This document shows, in pieces, positions 37,762 to 47,519 of a DNA stretch of 64,000 nt; the first letter of the stretch is position 1; each line of letters opens with the position of its first letter. The stretch lies in contig NZ_JAENIQ020000002.1 in the NCBI RefSeq assembly GCF_016595275.2, positions 558,001 through 622,000 of the forward strand, written 5' to 3'. The position numbers were made by a program, and so were the translations under genes. Origin of the DNA: Corynebacterium pygosceleis. GTDB taxonomy: Bacteria; Actinomycetota; Actinomycetes; Mycobacteriales; Mycobacteriaceae. Under the pieces are notes generated by a model, which was not told where the DNA came from, ran no database searches, and saw nothing but the letters and a program-made list of their open reading frames with translations.

Positions 37762-38826
37762 TCAGTACCGGCGGGCACCGACGAACGGCATGGAGTCCAT
37801 CGGCACCACCTGCACGGGGATGCCGTAGTCCGAGGCGTGGACCACCATGCCGTCACCGGCGTAGATGCCGACGTGGGTGGCACCCGGGTAGTAGCCGATG
37901 ACGTCGCCGGGCTGCAGCTGATCGCGGCTCACCGGCGTCCCTCCGGCCATCTGGGCCTGGGAGGTCCGGGGAACGTGCTTGCCCTGCTGGGCGTAGGCCC
38001 AGACGACGAGACCCGAGCAGTCGAAGGAGTCGGGACCCGTCGCGCCCCAGACGTAGGGCGCCCCGATCTTCGTCATCGCCTGTTCCACCGCCGACATACC
38101 GGAGGGGTTGAGCCCGATGATCCCGTCCAGTGAATGGTCGACCGGGCCGTTCTTGTTGATCCAGGCGAGTTTCTCCGCGGCGGACAGATTCTCCACCCGG
38201 TCCCTTATCTCCGCGGTACGCCGGTCGAGTTCCTCACGCTCCTTCTCCAGTTTCTCCCTGCGCACACGAAGGTCGCCCGCGCGGAACTCCGCCTGCGCCT
38301 GCGCTCTCGAGACCGCACTCCGGGCGGCCCCGGCCTCAGCCTGCGCCGACCGGAGGACCGCGAGGGAATCGGAGTACTGGCGTGACAGGGCGTTGAGGTA
38401 GGCCGACCTGTCGATGGCCTCCTGCGGTCCGGAGGCGTCGATCAGCATCGTCAGCGGGTCGACGGTCACCCCGCGGTAACGGGACTGGGCGATCCGGTTG
38501 ACCTCGGCGCGCGCCTCGGCGACAGCCCGCTCCGCCTCATCGGCCCTCTCCCCGGCCTCGACGGCACGGTGCCGGAGATCCTCGACCTCCCGTTCCCGTT
38601 CCGCCAACTGTTCCTCGAGCCCCTTGACCTCCTCGGTCCGGGCCTCGGCCTCGTGGGACACCCGGTCGAGTTCCTCGATGAGGGAACCCAGATCCTCCGG
38701 AACGGGTGCCTGCACCTGATCCGGAACCGGGTCAGCGGACGCGGACGCGACCGGAAACAGAGTCATGCCCACTGCAGTGACACCGGCCAGAACGAGCTGC
38801 TGACGACGGAACCTGGGGAAATGCAC
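37762..38826 (-). CDS. Secreted NlpC/P60 endopeptidase with coiled coil (RipC-like)
   Basis: Peptidoglycan hydrolase cleaving within stem peptides. The 354 residues have a signal peptide (about 1-31, ending ASASADP), a long coiled coil (about 40-215), and a C-terminal NlpC/P60 domain with Cys270 (DCSG), His318 (HVGIY) and His330. The coiled coil plus catalytic domain resembles mycobacterial RipC/RipA and the C. glutamicum cg2401-type protein, where the helix regulates access through FtsEX. It is 20 bp from pimB' and 237 bp downstream of a second NlpC/P60 gene. Confidence 0.9.
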   Translation of the reverse strand: MHFPRFRRQQLVLAGVTAVGMTLFPVASASADPVPDQVQAPVPEDLGSLIEELDRVSHEAEARTEEVKGLEEQLAEREREVEDLRHRAVEAGERADEAERAVAEARAEVNRIAQSRYRGVTVDPLTMLIDASGPQEAIDRSAYLNALSRQYSDSLAVLRSAQAEAGAARSAVSRAQAQAEFRAGDLRVRREKLEKEREELDRRTAEIRDRVENLSAAEKLAWINKNGPVDHSLDGIIGLNPSGMSAVEQAMTKIGAPYVWGATGPDSFDCSGLVVWAYAQQGKHVPRTSQAQMAGGTPVSRDQLQPGDVIGYYPGATHVGIYAGDGMVVHASDYGIPVQVVPMDSMPFVGARRY

Positions 38827-39007
38827 GGGATTTACTCACCTTCGGAGGAGAATGAACGGGAAGACGCGGACCGGTCGGGGGACCTGCACCGAATCGACTA
38901 TAGAACGATCGGCGGAGTTCGGGAAACAACTGTCCTCCGGGGGCGCGACGCCGCCAACCACGGATGTGGCCGGTGTTTCTGGTGTTCAGGGCGGGAAGAA
39001 ATGAAAC

Positions 39008-39040
39008 GACCGCCACCCGGGTCATCCCGGGCGACGGTCG
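39008..39040 (-). terminator. Hairpin downstream of the smaller NlpC/P60 gene
   Basis: Arms CGACCG and CCCGGG pair with CCCGGG and CGGTCG around a TCAT loop, with a 3-nt internal mismatch. It lies 24 bp beyond the gene stop and separates the two hydrolase genes. Confidence 0.6.
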
Positions 39041-39063
39041 CGGTTCGGACGTCTCACTCAGAT

Positions 39064-39684
39064 TCAGTAACGGACCGCTGAATGGAAGGGCATGTAGTCC
39101 ATCGAGGTCTCGGACAGCGGCGTGCCCGACTGGATGGCGTGGATGACGGTGCCGTGTCCCGAGTAGATACCGACGTGCGACGCACCGGAGTAGAAGGCGA
39201 TGATGTCACCCGCCTGGAGGTTGTTGAAGGAAACGGGGGTCCCGCCGGCGGCCTGGGCGTAGGAGGTGCGCGGGATGTGCTTACCGACCTGCGAGTAGGC
39301 CCATGAGGTCAGACCGGAGCAGTCGAAGGCGTTGGGCCCGGTCGCACCCCAGACATAGGGCGAACCGATCTTGGAGCGGGCGGCGTCCACGACGCGCTGC
39401 CCCTCCGCGACGGGCGGTGCGAGCGGTGCCGCCGCGATGGCGGAGTAGTCGGCCTGTGCAGCCTGTCCGGCGAGGGACGGAACCCACTCGGCGATACCGG
39501 GGACGGCGGCGATGTTCGGGACGTTCTCCAGTCCGGCGACCTCGAAGGAGAGATCCGTGTTGGGGACGTGAACCTCAGCGGCCTGCGCCTGACCGGCCAG
39601 GGCCGCGGTTGCGCCGAAGGTGACGGCGGATGCGATTGCTGTGCGCTGGACCGTCTTGTTGCTGCGGCGGCTGTGCTTACCCAC
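39064..39684 (-). CDS. Secreted NlpC/P60 endopeptidase, riboswitch-controlled
   Basis: The 206-residue exported hydrolase has a basic leader and signal peptide (about 1-36, GQAQAAEV), a short linker and a C-terminal NlpC/P60 domain with Cys122, His170 and His182. It shares the YVWGATGP-x2-FDCSGL and PRTS segments with its neighbour, indicating a gene duplication, but lacks the coiled coil. The GTG at 39684 has GGAG 8 nt upstream. A c-di-AMP riboswitch fills the leader, so expression should respond to c-di-AMP, as for wall hydrolases in other Actinobacteria. Confidence 0.92.
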   Translation of the reverse strand: MGKHSRRSNKTVQRTAIASAVTFGATAALAGQAQAAEVHVPNTDLSFEVAGLENVPNIAAVPGIAEWVPSLAGQAAQADYSAIAAAPLAPPVAEGQRVVDAARSKIGSPYVWGATGPNAFDCSGLTSWAYSQVGKHIPRTSYAQAAGGTPVSFNNLQAGDIIAFYSGASHVGIYSGHGTVIHAIQSGTPLSETSMDYMPFHSAVRY

Positions 39685-39711
39685 GAATGAATCTCCAAAT
39701 CTTCCAGTGTT

Positions 39712-39870
39712 TTCACCTGCCGGGTTAGCTGTCGGGCTCGGAAGCGGAAGGCTCCTACCCCACTCCACACCGACCGGGTGACGGTCGATGTTCTCGTGCG
39801 GGACTCGCCCCAGAAGGAACGCTGGGTTTCGGTTCCCCGGCTCGCATGCCACCACCGGACGGAGGTCCCG
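39712..39870 (-). ncRNA. c-di-AMP (ydaO-yuaA) riboswitch
   Basis: Read toward the gene, the leader holds the conserved ydaO blocks in order: GCCGGGGAACC (near 39841-39831), GGGGCGAGTCCC (39811-39800), GGTAGG followed by CCTTCC, and the 3' core CCGAGCCCGACAGCTAACCC then GGCAGG (ending about 39714). This class binds c-di-AMP and usually turns genes off. It ends about 30 nt before the start codon. The outer P1 helix boundaries are approximate. Confidence 0.88.
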
Positions 39871-39959
39871 TCGGCGACGACGTCGCGAAAAGGTCTTTAT
39901 TTCGGTTTTCATTGGCGGTGCTCCCGGGTCTCCCCGTCGCCTGCCGCAATGTCTCGATC

Positions 39960-39988
39960 AGATTACGAAACGGATAACTTCATGTCCA
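39960..39988 (-). promoter_or_regulatory. Promoter of the riboswitch-NlpC/P60 transcript
   Basis: TGGACA (39988-39983) and TAATCT (39965-39960) are separated by 17 nt, a good sigma-A-type promoter. Transcription would start near 39953 and give a leader of about 270 nt containing the whole riboswitch. Confidence 0.6.
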
Positions 39989-40199
39989 CTCGAGCAACCG
40001 AACAGGGCCCGTTATCTGACCGTTATCGTTTCTCAATCACCCCGCCACCATTTCACAGAAACCACACGCACACCACGAACAATCGGGAACCGTGGCCACA
40101 AAACAGGTATTTACCTGGCACTTTTCAGCATTCCCCGACGGTCGGGGCGGGCGTCACACGACAAACCGAACCACGGAAGAGGGAATCGGAAATTGACTA

Positions 40200-40215
40200 T
40201 GTGTTCCTCGTCACA
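40200..40215. promoter_or_regulatory. GlxR-like (cAMP receptor) site far upstream of the NlpC/P60 gene
   Basis: TGTGT-N6-TCACA differs from TGTGA-N6-TCACA at one position. It lies inside a perfect 7-bp inverted repeat, CTATGTG-N8-CACATAG (40197-40218). It is about 210 bp upstream of the promoter at 39988, so its target is uncertain. Confidence 0.4.
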
Positions 40216-40682
40216 TAGTGGGGAAAGGGTCGTTCACCACCGGAGCCGGACCCGGTCGGACACCCCGCCGCCGATCGGACCGACGCCGGGTGTCACGGGA
40301 CGAAGGGCCCCGGACCGGCCCGTTGTCATGCGCGTCTGTCTCCGTGTCCGTGCAGCCTGTCCGGGGACACCGGTGGGCCGCCCGCCTTCGCCGGAATCCG
40401 CGGCTCGCCGGTGGCCGTGGTCGGAGGGACGCCGCACGCTCACCCCTTACGTCATCCGCCGGCTGTCCGAATCGGAGACGGGACCGGGCTTCCGTCCCTT
40501 CGCGCAGAAGTCCCCGACTGCTCAGGGATCACCGGGCGGGAGTTCCGTTCCCGCGTTTCCGGAACTACTTTCGTACCGTCCGACCATTCCGGCATGAGAT
40601 TACGGCACCGCGACCGCGTCGACATCCGATCCGCTTCCGAGGGCTTCCCGTACCGGCGCAACTGGCCGCCGACACATGCGGA

Positions 40683-40726
40683 AGCCCCGCTCTCCCGGTC
40701 GCCTCTGGGGCGGGGAAAGCGGGGCT
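40683..40726 (-). terminator. Terminator downstream of qcrB
   Basis: Arms AGCCCCGCT (40683-40691) and AGCGGGGCT (40718-40726) pair perfectly, with further internal C/G pairing. The hairpin lies 36 bp beyond the qcrB stop. Confidence 0.65.
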
Positions 40727-40761
40727 CTGTCGACGGTGACCACCGTCAGATCAAAACACGG

Positions 40762-42393
40762 TCAGTTGTCGAAGCCGCGGGCCTTGTCCTCGGCCCTGAC
40801 CGAGTCCTGCAGACGTCGGAACATCTCGACCTCTTCATGGTGGTTGGATTCCTCGATTTCGCGCGCCTTGGCGGCGAGCTCATCGGGATCCGCCTTGAAG
40901 AATCCGCCACGTCCGGGAGAACCGGCGTAGCCGAGCTCGTTCATCTGCTTCGGAACCTTGGCCCCGGCGTACTCGAGCGGGACCGGATGTCCGTGCTCGT
41001 CGACCGGGCCGAGGGGCTGGTGGACCTCGACGAAGGCGCCGTTCGGCATCTGGTTGATGATGCCGGTCTCGATACCGTGCTCCAGAACCTCGCGGTCGGA
41101 GCGCTGCAGACCGATGCACAGCCGGTAGGTGAGGAAGTACGCCAGCGGCGGAAGGATGATCAGACCGATACGACCGATCCAGGTCATCGCGTTCAGCGAG
41201 ATGTCGAAGTGGAGCGCGAACAGGTCGTTACCGCCGGACAGGGTCAACAGGAAGTAGAAGACCATGGCCATGACACCGATGGAGGTGCGGACCGGAACGT
41301 CACGGGGACGCTGGAGCAGATTGTGGTGCGCGTCGTCACCGGTGATCTTCTTCTCGATGAACGGGTAGGTGAAGAGCAGCGCGACGAGGATACCCAGCAT
41401 GACCGCGACCCAGAAGACCGCGGGGATGGTGTGGTTACCGAAGTAGAGCTCCCACGCCGGCATGACACGGGCCGCACCGTCCGTCCACAGCATGTAGATG
41501 TCGGGCTGGGAACCTGCGGAGACCTGGGAGGGGTTGTAGGGCCCGAGGTTCCAGATGGCGTTGATCTGGGTGACACCGGCGAGCAGTGCGAGCAGACCGA
41601 ACGTGATGAGTCCGAAGGCGACGGACTTGACGGCGAAGACCGGGAGAATCCGGACACCGACGACGTTGTTCTCCGCACGACCCGGTCCGGGGAACTGGGT
41701 GTGCTTCTGGAACCACACCAGTGCGAGGTGGGCCGCGATGAGGGCGAGGAGGATGCCCGGAATCAGCAGGACGTGAGCGATGTAGAAGCGGTCCAGCATG
41801 AGTTCCGAGGGGAAGTCCCCACCGAAGATCAGCCAGTGCATCCAGGTGCCGACGACCGGCAGCGAGATGACGATGGCGGACATGATCCGCAGACCGACGC
41901 CGGAGAGCAGGTCGTCGGGGAGGGAGTATCCGAAGAATCCCTCGGCGACCGAGAGCAGGAGCAGGATGCAGCCGATGATCCAGTTCGCTTCACGCGGGCG
42001 ACGGAACGCACCGGTGAAGAAGATGCGCATCATGTGGACCATGATGGACACGGCGAACATCAGCGCCGCCCAGTGGTGCAGCTGGCGGATGAACAGGCCA
42101 CCGCGGACCTCGAAGGAGATGTTGAGGGCCGTCTCATACGCCCTGGACATCTCCATGCCACGGAGCGGCGCATAGGTGCCGTCGTAGATCACCTTCGTGA
42201 TCGACGGGTCGAAGAAGAGTGTCAGGTAGATGCCCGACATCAGCAGGATCACGAAGCTGTACAGAGCGATCTCACCGAGCAGGAAGGACCAGTGTGTCGG
42301 GAAGACCTTGTTGATCTGGGTGCGCATGACACCGGAGATCGTGAGCCTTGAATCGAGGTTGTCGGCTACTTGGGCCAATTTCTTGTTACTCAT
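40762..42393 (-). CDS. qcrB: Cytochrome bc1 complex cytochrome b subunit QcrB
   Basis: Menaquinol-oxidising subunit of the bc1-aa3 supercomplex. The 543-residue protein has about nine membrane segments. The likely haem ligands are His106, His120, His207 and His222, and LPDDLLSG is at 158-165. The C-terminus extends well beyond mitochondrial cytochrome b, as in other Actinobacteria. The start overlaps the qcrA stop (ATGA). Confidence 0.97.
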   Translation of the reverse strand: MSNKKLAQVADNLDSRLTISGVMRTQINKVFPTHWSFLLGEIALYSFVILLMSGIYLTLFFDPSITKVIYDGTYAPLRGMEMSRAYETALNISFEVRGGLFIRQLHHWAALMFAVSIMVHMMRIFFTGAFRRPREANWIIGCILLLLSVAEGFFGYSLPDDLLSGVGLRIMSAIVISLPVVGTWMHWLIFGGDFPSELMLDRFYIAHVLLIPGILLALIAAHLALVWFQKHTQFPGPGRAENNVVGVRILPVFAVKSVAFGLITFGLLALLAGVTQINAIWNLGPYNPSQVSAGSQPDIYMLWTDGAARVMPAWELYFGNHTIPAVFWVAVMLGILVALLFTYPFIEKKITGDDAHHNLLQRPRDVPVRTSIGVMAMVFYFLLTLSGGNDLFALHFDISLNAMTWIGRIGLIILPPLAYFLTYRLCIGLQRSDREVLEHGIETGIINQMPNGAFVEVHQPLGPVDEHGHPVPLEYAGAKVPKQMNELGYAGSPGRGGFFKADPDELAAKAREIEESNHHEEVEMFRRLQDSVRAEDKARGFDN

Positions 42394-43595
42394 GAGCGAC
42401 GCTCCCAGAAGGCCGGACCAACCGGCTCGATGAAGTTGCCAGCCGCGACGAGGTAGCCCTCATCGTCGACGGTGATCGGCAGCTGAGGCAGGGCACGGGC
42501 GGCGGGGCCGAAGACCGGCTTGCCGTACTGCAGAGCATCGAACTGCGACTGGTGGCACGGACAGAGAATGCGGTTGGTCTGCTGTTCGTACAGCGAGGTG
42601 GGACAACCGATGTGGGTACAGATCTTGGAGTACGCGTAGTAGTCACCGTAGTGGAAGGCCTCCTGGCCTGCCCGCTGCACCGCACGGGCGGCGTCGGCGC
42701 TACGGAGACGGATCAGCATGACGGGGTTGCGGGGGCCGTGGATCGAGTGCATCTGCTCCTCGTACACGTCCAGCTTCGGATCGTAGGACTCACCGTCGTT
42801 GACGTAGTCCACGGGGAGCGGGTAGACCGTCTCCATACCTCCGGCCTGCATGTCCTCGGGGCGCATGCGGACCAGGCGGGTGACGCCCTGGGTCGACATG
42901 TGACCGTGGTGGTCCTCGGCGATGGCGCCGGTGTCACGCCCGAGGTAGAGCTTTTCGCCGTGGTCGAAGAGCGTCCATCCGGAGGTCCAGAGGGTGCCGT
43001 CACCCTGGATCCCCAGCGGACCCTTCTTCCAGGGGTTCTTGATCATGCCGCCGAGCGGGACGAACATCGCGATGCCGGCAAGCACGGCGCTGCCACCCAT
43101 GATCCCCATGAGCACCTTGCGACGACCGAGCGTCGAGGTCTCCCAGGAATCGTTGAGCAGGGCCACGATCGTCTTGCGGTCGATCTCCTCGGAGGGACCG
43201 TCGTGACGGCGCTGGACCGCGACCTCCTCCGGGATGAACCGCTTGACGAACTCGACGGCACCGAACCCGAGGGAGAGCACCGACAGCCCGAGCGTCAGTC
43301 CGACGAGCGGGGTGTAGAGCGAGTAGGTCCACAGCCCCTCCTGACCGAGGTACTTGTACTCCCACGGCCAGGCGATGTAGATGATGATGCAGGCGAGCGC
43401 CATGATTCCGCCGAGACCGAACCAGAAACCGACCGTCCGGACGGCACGCTTCTCGGCCGGGTCGTTCTCGAGGGGGAAACGTTCCTTGCGATACGCGACC
43501 GTGACTTCGTCGAGCTCGGTTCCCAGACGGGCGAGCTCCTCGTTGGTCATCGCGTTGAGTTCCTGCGTTGTGTACTTCTTGTCGGTGTTGCTCAT
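42390..43595 (-). CDS. qcrA: Cytochrome bc1 complex Rieske iron-sulfur subunit QcrA
   Basis: The 401-residue Rieske protein has three N-terminal membrane segments, the actinobacterial topology. The 2Fe-2S ligands are in CTHIGC (Cys326, His328) and CPCH (Cys345, His348), with the disulfide cysteines beside them. I use ATG 43595 ([14 protein letters not shown]) because it overlaps the qcrC stop (ATGA) and matches the C. glutamicum N-terminus. An in-frame extension upstream is not supported. Confidence 0.96.
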   Translation of the reverse strand: MSNTDKKYTTQELNAMTNEELARLGTELDEVTVAYRKERFPLENDPAEKRAVRTVGFWFGLGGIMALACIIIYIAWPWEYKYLGQEGLWTYSLYTPLVGLTLGLSVLSLGFGAVEFVKRFIPEEVAVQRRHDGPSEEIDRKTIVALLNDSWETSTLGRRKVLMGIMGGSAVLAGIAMFVPLGGMIKNPWKKGPLGIQGDGTLWTSGWTLFDHGEKLYLGRDTGAIAEDHHGHMSTQGVTRLVRMRPEDMQAGGMETVYPLPVDYVNDGESYDPKLDVYEEQMHSIHGPRNPVMLIRLRSADAARAVQRAGQEAFHYGDYYAYSKICTHIGCPTSLYEQQTNRILCPCHQSQFDALQYGKPVFGPAARALPQLPITVDDEGYLVAAGNFIEPVGPAFWERRS

Positions 43596-44479
43596 GAGCG
43601 CGATCCAATCCACAGAGCGGCGGCGACGAGAACCACGATGCCGAACAGCCACATCAGGAGACCTTCAGCGACCGGACCGACACCGCCGAGACCGTAACCA
43701 CCCTGGTCGGGTGTTTCCTTGACTGACTTCAGGAAGGCGATGATGTCCTTCTTCTCGTCCGGTGAGAGCTGCCGGTCGGAGAACTTCGGCATGTTCTGGG
43801 GCCCGGTGAGCATGGCCTGGTAGATCTCCTGCTCGTTGGCGGGCGCCAGCGGGGGGGCGAACTTACCGGAAGACAGTGCGCCGCCCTTACCGGTGAAGTT
43901 GTGGCACGAGGCGCAGTTCAGCCGGAAGAGCTCCGAACCACGGGCGACGTCGGCGGGATCGATGTTCCCGTTATAGTTCGCTCCACGGAGGCTGTCGAGC
44001 GCGACGGAGCCGTCCTCGTTCCGGACGATGCCGGGGCCACCGCCGTTGGCGTTGACGTAGGCGGCCAACGCGAGGGTCTGCTCCTCGTTGTAGCGGGCGG
44101 GCTTCCGCTCGGCCTGCGCGTTGTTGGACATCATCGGCATCCGGCCGCTGTGCACCTGGAAGTACACGGCACCTTCGCCGACGCCGATCAGCGAGGGACC
44201 ACGGTCCTTCACACCCTGGAGGTTCGCTCCGTGGCAGGTGATGCAGGCGGTGTCATAGATGTCCTTGCCCTCCTGGATCAGGGACTGTTCATCCTTGGCC
44301 GCGGTGGCGGTCTGAACATCCGGGGTCAGAGCGCCGGCCAGGAGGCCGGTACCGGTCAGACCGACGGTCAGTGCGACGGCACCGGCCACGGTGCGCCGAA
44401 CCTTGCGGCGGTTCTTGACCTTCTTGGCCGAGTCGGCTGCCGGAGCAGCGTTCCCGGTGGTCTGTGGGTTGGTTTCCAT
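43592..44479 (-). CDS. qcrC: Di-haem cytochrome c subunit QcrC
   Basis: The 295-residue protein has an N-terminal anchor (about 30-52), two haem-binding motifs CITCH (79-83) and CASCH (189-193), and a C-terminal membrane helix. Two haems on one subunit replace a separate cytochrome c and wire bc1 directly to aa3 in Actinobacteria. Two adjacent ATGs exist; I prefer 44479 because AAGGA lies 5 nt before it, against 2 nt for 44482. It is 92 bp downstream of ctaE and overlaps qcrA. Confidence 0.96.
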   Translation of the reverse strand: METNPQTTGNAAPAADSAKKVKNRRKVRRTVAGAVALTVGLTGTGLLAGALTPDVQTATAAKDEQSLIQEGKDIYDTACITCHGANLQGVKDRGPSLIGVGEGAVYFQVHSGRMPMMSNNAQAERKPARYNEEQTLALAAYVNANGGGPGIVRNEDGSVALDSLRGANYNGNIDPADVARGSELFRLNCASCHNFTGKGGALSSGKFAPPLAPANEQEIYQAMLTGPQNMPKFSDRQLSPDEKKDIIAFLKSVKETPDQGGYGLGGVGPVAEGLLMWLFGIVVLVAAALWIGSRS

Positions 44480-44574
44480 CATTTTCCTTATAACGTGTGC
44501 TCGGAAAGTGAAGGGCTGTAGGCCTGTGCGCGGATACCCGGGGGTGAGTCCGTGATCGCGTCGGCGGCTACGGC

Positions 44575-45189
44575 CTACTTAATGAAGTAAATGGTGATGA
44601 ACAGCGCGATCCAGACGACGTCGACGAAGTGCCAGTAGTAGGACACCACCATCGCGGCCGTCGCCTGGGCGGGCGTGAACTTCGACTTGGTAACACGGAT
44701 GAGGACAACCACGAAGGCGAGGACACCCGCGAGAACGTGGGCGGCGTGGAATCCGGTCGTGATGTAGAAGACCGAACCGTAGACGCTGCTCTGGATGGTC
44801 ATGCCCTCGTGCACCGCGTGGTAGTACTCGAACATCTGGCCGCCGAGGAACGTCAGCCCCATGAGGGTCGAGATGGTGTACCAGATACGGAGACCGAATA
44901 CGTCACCCCGCTCCGCGGCGAAGACGCCCCACTGCGCGGTGAACGAAGAGGCCACCAGAATGGTGGTGAACACCAACGCGTAAGGCACGTTGAGATGGCT
45001 GGTCCAATGGTCCCAGCTCTCTCCCTGACCGTTCGCGCGCGACACGAAGTACATCGCGAACAGGCCAGCGAAGAACATCAATTCCTGCGACAGGAACACA
45101 ATGGTGCCGACACTGACCATGTTGGGTCGGTTCAGTGCCGCAACACGTTGCGTTGCTGCCATTCCTGGGTTTCCTACTGCGCTCGTCAC
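44575..45189 (-). CDS. ctaE: Cytochrome c oxidase subunit III CtaE
   Basis: Subunit III of cytochrome aa3. The 204-residue protein has five membrane segments and the family features [17 protein letters not shown] and GFHAAHVL. It leads the ctaE-qcrCAB operon. The GTG start at 45189 is preceded by GACCATACTGG, the same block that precedes pknL, with CATACT 7 nt before the start, so a leaderless message is possible. A GlxR-like site lies about 270 bp upstream. Confidence 0.95.
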   Translation of the reverse strand: MTSAVGNPGMAATQRVAALNRPNMVSVGTIVFLSQELMFFAGLFAMYFVSRANGQGESWDHWTSHLNVPYALVFTTILVASSFTAQWGVFAAERGDVFGLRIWYTISTLMGLTFLGGQMFEYYHAVHEGMTIQSSVYGSVFYITTGFHAAHVLAGVLAFVVVLIRVTKSKFTPAQATAAMVVSYYWHFVDVVWIALFITIYFIK

Positions 45190-45459
45190 GTGAACCAGTA
45201 TGGTCGGTTTTCAGGTTCAAGTCATCTCACGCCCCCCGACTTAATTAGCTGTAGGTCGAAACGAGCAGGTGTGTCACGACCCTCCTTAAATTTTCAGAAA
45301 TTTTCCGGACCCCGTGGAACTTTCCGCCCTTTCCATCCGACGCGGGATTGTCGCAGGTAACAGGGCCACACCCCCTCCGCCCCTCCCCCACCCACCGCAG
45401 ACCCCGGACACTGCCGGGCACCCCCGACAGTCCAACGCTCACCCGTCCACGAAATCAAC

Positions 45460-45475
45460 TGTGCCTCATCTCACA
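45460..45475. promoter_or_regulatory. GlxR-like site upstream of ctaE-qcrCAB
   Basis: TGTGC-N6-TCACA has one mismatch to the GlxR consensus TGTGA-N6-TCACA. GlxR, the cAMP-responsive regulator, is known from C. glutamicum to bind upstream of ctaE-qcrCAB, which makes this match more credible than sequence alone. Confidence 0.5.
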
Positions 45476-45856
45476 TTTTGAAACCGGCGGAAAAGCACCG
45501 TTTACAACTTTAGTTTGACCCCCGATAACCTGGCTTTTTCCACGAAAAACGCGCCCGGACCCCTCCGCCGAACCGTGTCACGGCCACCACACGGGCACGC
45601 CGGGAAGTTCCGGACTGTTTTCAGGTCCCGCTTCCGACGCCCCCTCCGGGGAATGGACCACAGACCGTCTCCCCGCTCCCCCACATGAAGCGTCAAGCGA
45701 CAACCGCCCCGTCGTCCCCGCCACCCGTTCCGCCCCGGTCCGTGAGCGAGGACGCGCCTCCCGGCCTCTCAGGAAAATGCGGGACTCTCTTCATGCGGCG
45801 CGTGAACCCGTCCCACCTCTCGGCGCGACCGGGATTCCCGGGTTCCGGCGGAACAG

Positions 45857-45905
45857 CAACCAAGAGGCGCCCCATCCCGTGACGGGATGGGGCGCCTCTT
45901 GGTTG
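45857..45905. terminator. Terminator downstream of ctaF
   Basis: A perfect 23-bp stem (45857-45879 with 45883-45905) with a TGA loop lies 30 bp beyond the ctaF stop. Confidence 0.85.
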
Positions 45906-45934
45906 TCCCCCGGAAGGCTGGAGGTTCTTTTACG

Positions 45935-46366
45935 TCAGTGCTTCTCGCGCGGCACGCCGTACTGGAGGTTGAGCAGGGTGGCGAAGAGGATCAGCAGGAC
46001 CGCGCCGATGGCGATCAGCCAGTAGGCCATGAAGACGATGCCGTAACCGAGAACCGCGATGGAACAGGTCATGGCGAACGGCCAGATCGATGACGGGCTG
46101 AAGAAACCGAGCATTCCGGAACCGTCCTCGACCTCGGCCTCCTCCCAGTCCTGCGGAAGGATGTCCATGCGCCGCTCGGTGAAGTGGAAGTACGCGCCGA
46201 GCATCAGGGCGAGGCCGGCCGACAGAGCGAGGCCCGTGGCACCGGCCCACTCGAGACCCTGGACATTCGCGGAATCGTTCAGGTGCATCGTGGCCACGAC
46301 GTAGATCACGGCCATGATCGCCATGAAGACGGTGATCCCGTAGAAGATCTTGGAGGCATTCCTCAT
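45935..46366 (-). CDS. ctaF: Cytochrome c oxidase subunit IV CtaF (actinobacterial type)
   Basis: The 143-residue protein has four hydrophobic segments (about 8-27, 40-62, 92-112 and 114-135) and the conserved [26 protein letters not shown] loop (split here only by naming its ends: YFHFTERR and DWEEAEV). It is the small aa3 subunit specific to Actinobacteria. It starts 16 nt after ctaC and is co-transcribed with it. Confidence 0.94.
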   Translation of the reverse strand: MRNASKIFYGITVFMAIMAVIYVVATMHLNDSANVQGLEWAGATGLALSAGLALMLGAYFHFTERRMDILPQDWEEAEVEDGSGMLGFFSPSSIWPFAMTCSIAVLGYGIVFMAYWLIAIGAVLLILFATLLNLQYGVPREKH

Positions 46367-46382
46367 TGTTGGTCAGCTCCCT

Positions 46383-47519
46383 TTAGAGTGCGGTCTTGTT
46401 GAGGTCGACGGTGTTGCTTCCGGGGCTGACGGAGCGGGTGTCCGTGCGTCCGGGAAGGAACGGGCTGGTACTGGTCGCGTAGGGAGCTTCGCCGATGGCC
46501 TTCAGTGCCTCGGAGTTCGGGGCGTCCGGGTTGTCCATGCGGTACCGCAGGTACTCGGTGAAGCGCTCGGGCGAGACGACGCGGATCTCGAGGTTCATCA
46601 TCGCGTGGTAGGTACCGCACATCTCGGCGCAGCGTCCGACGAATGCACCCTCCTCCTCGATCTTCTCGACCTGGAAGCGACGCTCGGAGAGGTTCGCCTC
46701 CGGATGCGGGAAGGCGTCCCGCTTGAAGAGGAACTCGGGGATCCAGAAGGAGTGGACGACGTCAGCGGAAGCCAGGTCGAACTCGATGGCCGTCTGCGAC
46801 GGGAGAACCAGGACCGGAACCTCTTCGGTGGAACCGACGGTCTCGATCTTGTTGAAGTGCAGGTAGCTCAGATCGGAGGCGGGCTTGCCGTGGATCGGTC
46901 CGGCCTCCCCCGACTGGTGGGCCTCACCCTCGGCCCCACGGGTCGTCTCGAACCCCTCGTGCTGCTCGGCGGCAGCCTGACGGGCCTGATCGGTTCCGTC
47001 GTAGAGGCTTCCGGTCGGGGACAGCTCCGCGGCGACCTCGCCGTAGCCGAACTTCCAGTTCCACTGGAAGGCCGTCACGTCGACGGTGACCTTCGGGTCC
47101 TTGTCCAGGGCCGTGACCTTGTCCTGCGTCTGAACGGTGAAGAAGAAGATGGTGAGGACGATGAGGATCGGCATCACGGTCAGCACGAGTTCAACCGGGA
47201 CGTTGTAACCGACCTGCTTCGGGAACTCACCCTTGCCCTGCTTCTCCGCACGCTTCGCGGAGAACACGAAGAGCGAGTAGAGCATGAGGCCCCACATGAC
47301 GGCACCGATGATCCAGGCCGCGACCCAGATCCAGACCCAGAAATTACCCATGGCCGTCGCCTCGGGGGTGATGCCCTCCGGCCACCCGAAGCGCAGGAGA
47401 TGACCGATGGTGCCGCCGGGTGCCGCGACGTCACAGCCGGTCAGTGCAAGACTGCCCGCACCGATGGTGCCTGCGAGCATCGCCTTGCGCCTGAAACCAC
47501 GCTTGTTTCGCTGTTCCAC
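46383..47519 (-). CDS. ctaC: Cytochrome c oxidase subunit II CtaC (CuA protein, lipoprotein)
   Basis: Receives electrons from QcrC. The 378-residue protein begins at GTG 47519 (EQRNKRGFRRKAM), with GGAAGG about 9 nt upstream. The signal peptide ends in lipobox LTGC with Cys29, so it is a lipoprotein. Two membrane helices follow. The cupredoxin domain has CuA ligands in CAEMCGTYH (Cys297, Cys301, His305). An insertion of about 30 charged residues in the cupredoxin domain (QAAAEQHEGFET region) is also typical of Corynebacterium. Confidence 0.96.
   Translation of the reverse strand: MEQRNKRGFRRKAMLAGTIGAGSLALTGCDVAAPGGTIGHLLRFGWPEGITPEATAMGNFWVWIWVAAWIIGAVMWGLMLYSLFVFSAKRAEKQGKGEFPKQVGYNVPVELVLTVMPILIVLTIFFFTVQTQDKVTALDKDPKVTVDVTAFQWNWKFGYGEVAAELSPTGSLYDGTDQARQAAAEQHEGFETTRGAEGEAHQSGEAGPIHGKPASDLSYLHFNKIETVGSTEEVPVLVLPSQTAIEFDLASADVVHSFWIPEFLFKRDAFPHPEANLSERRFQVEKIEEEGAFVGRCAEMCGTYHAMMNLEIRVVSPERFTEYLRYRMDNPDAPNSEALKAIGEAPYATSTSPFLPGRTDTRSVSPGSNTVDLNKTAL

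Larger units (their letters stand above)
39989..40761. other. Gene-free region between the NlpC/P60 promoter and qcrB
   Basis: About 770 bp. I can support a GlxR-like site at 40200-40215 and the qcrB terminator at 40683-40726. The + strand is open over long stretches (for example 40218-40739), but the translation is Arg/Pro-rich and low complexity, without a Shine-Dalgarno, so I do not call a gene. The rest shows nothing I recognise. Confidence 0.5.
45190..45934. other. Intergenic region between ctaE and ctaF
   Basis: 745 bp holding the ctaE promoter region, a GlxR-like site at 45460-45475, and the ctaF terminator at 45857-45905. The stretch around 45470-45530 is relatively AT-rich. Open frames here (up to about 65 codons) show no family features. 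Confidence 0.5.

Noticed and set aside
40218..40739. 173-codon + strand frame in the gap before qcrB
   Set aside because: Arg/Pro-rich, no Shine-Dalgarno, no known domain, and it overlaps the qcrB terminator.
40411..42351. 646-codon open frame on the + strand antisense to qcrB
   Set aside because: It is a mirror of the strongly supported qcrB frame; the translation is Asp/Glu/Arg-rich, low complexity, with no family motif. High-GC codon use opens the opposite strand.
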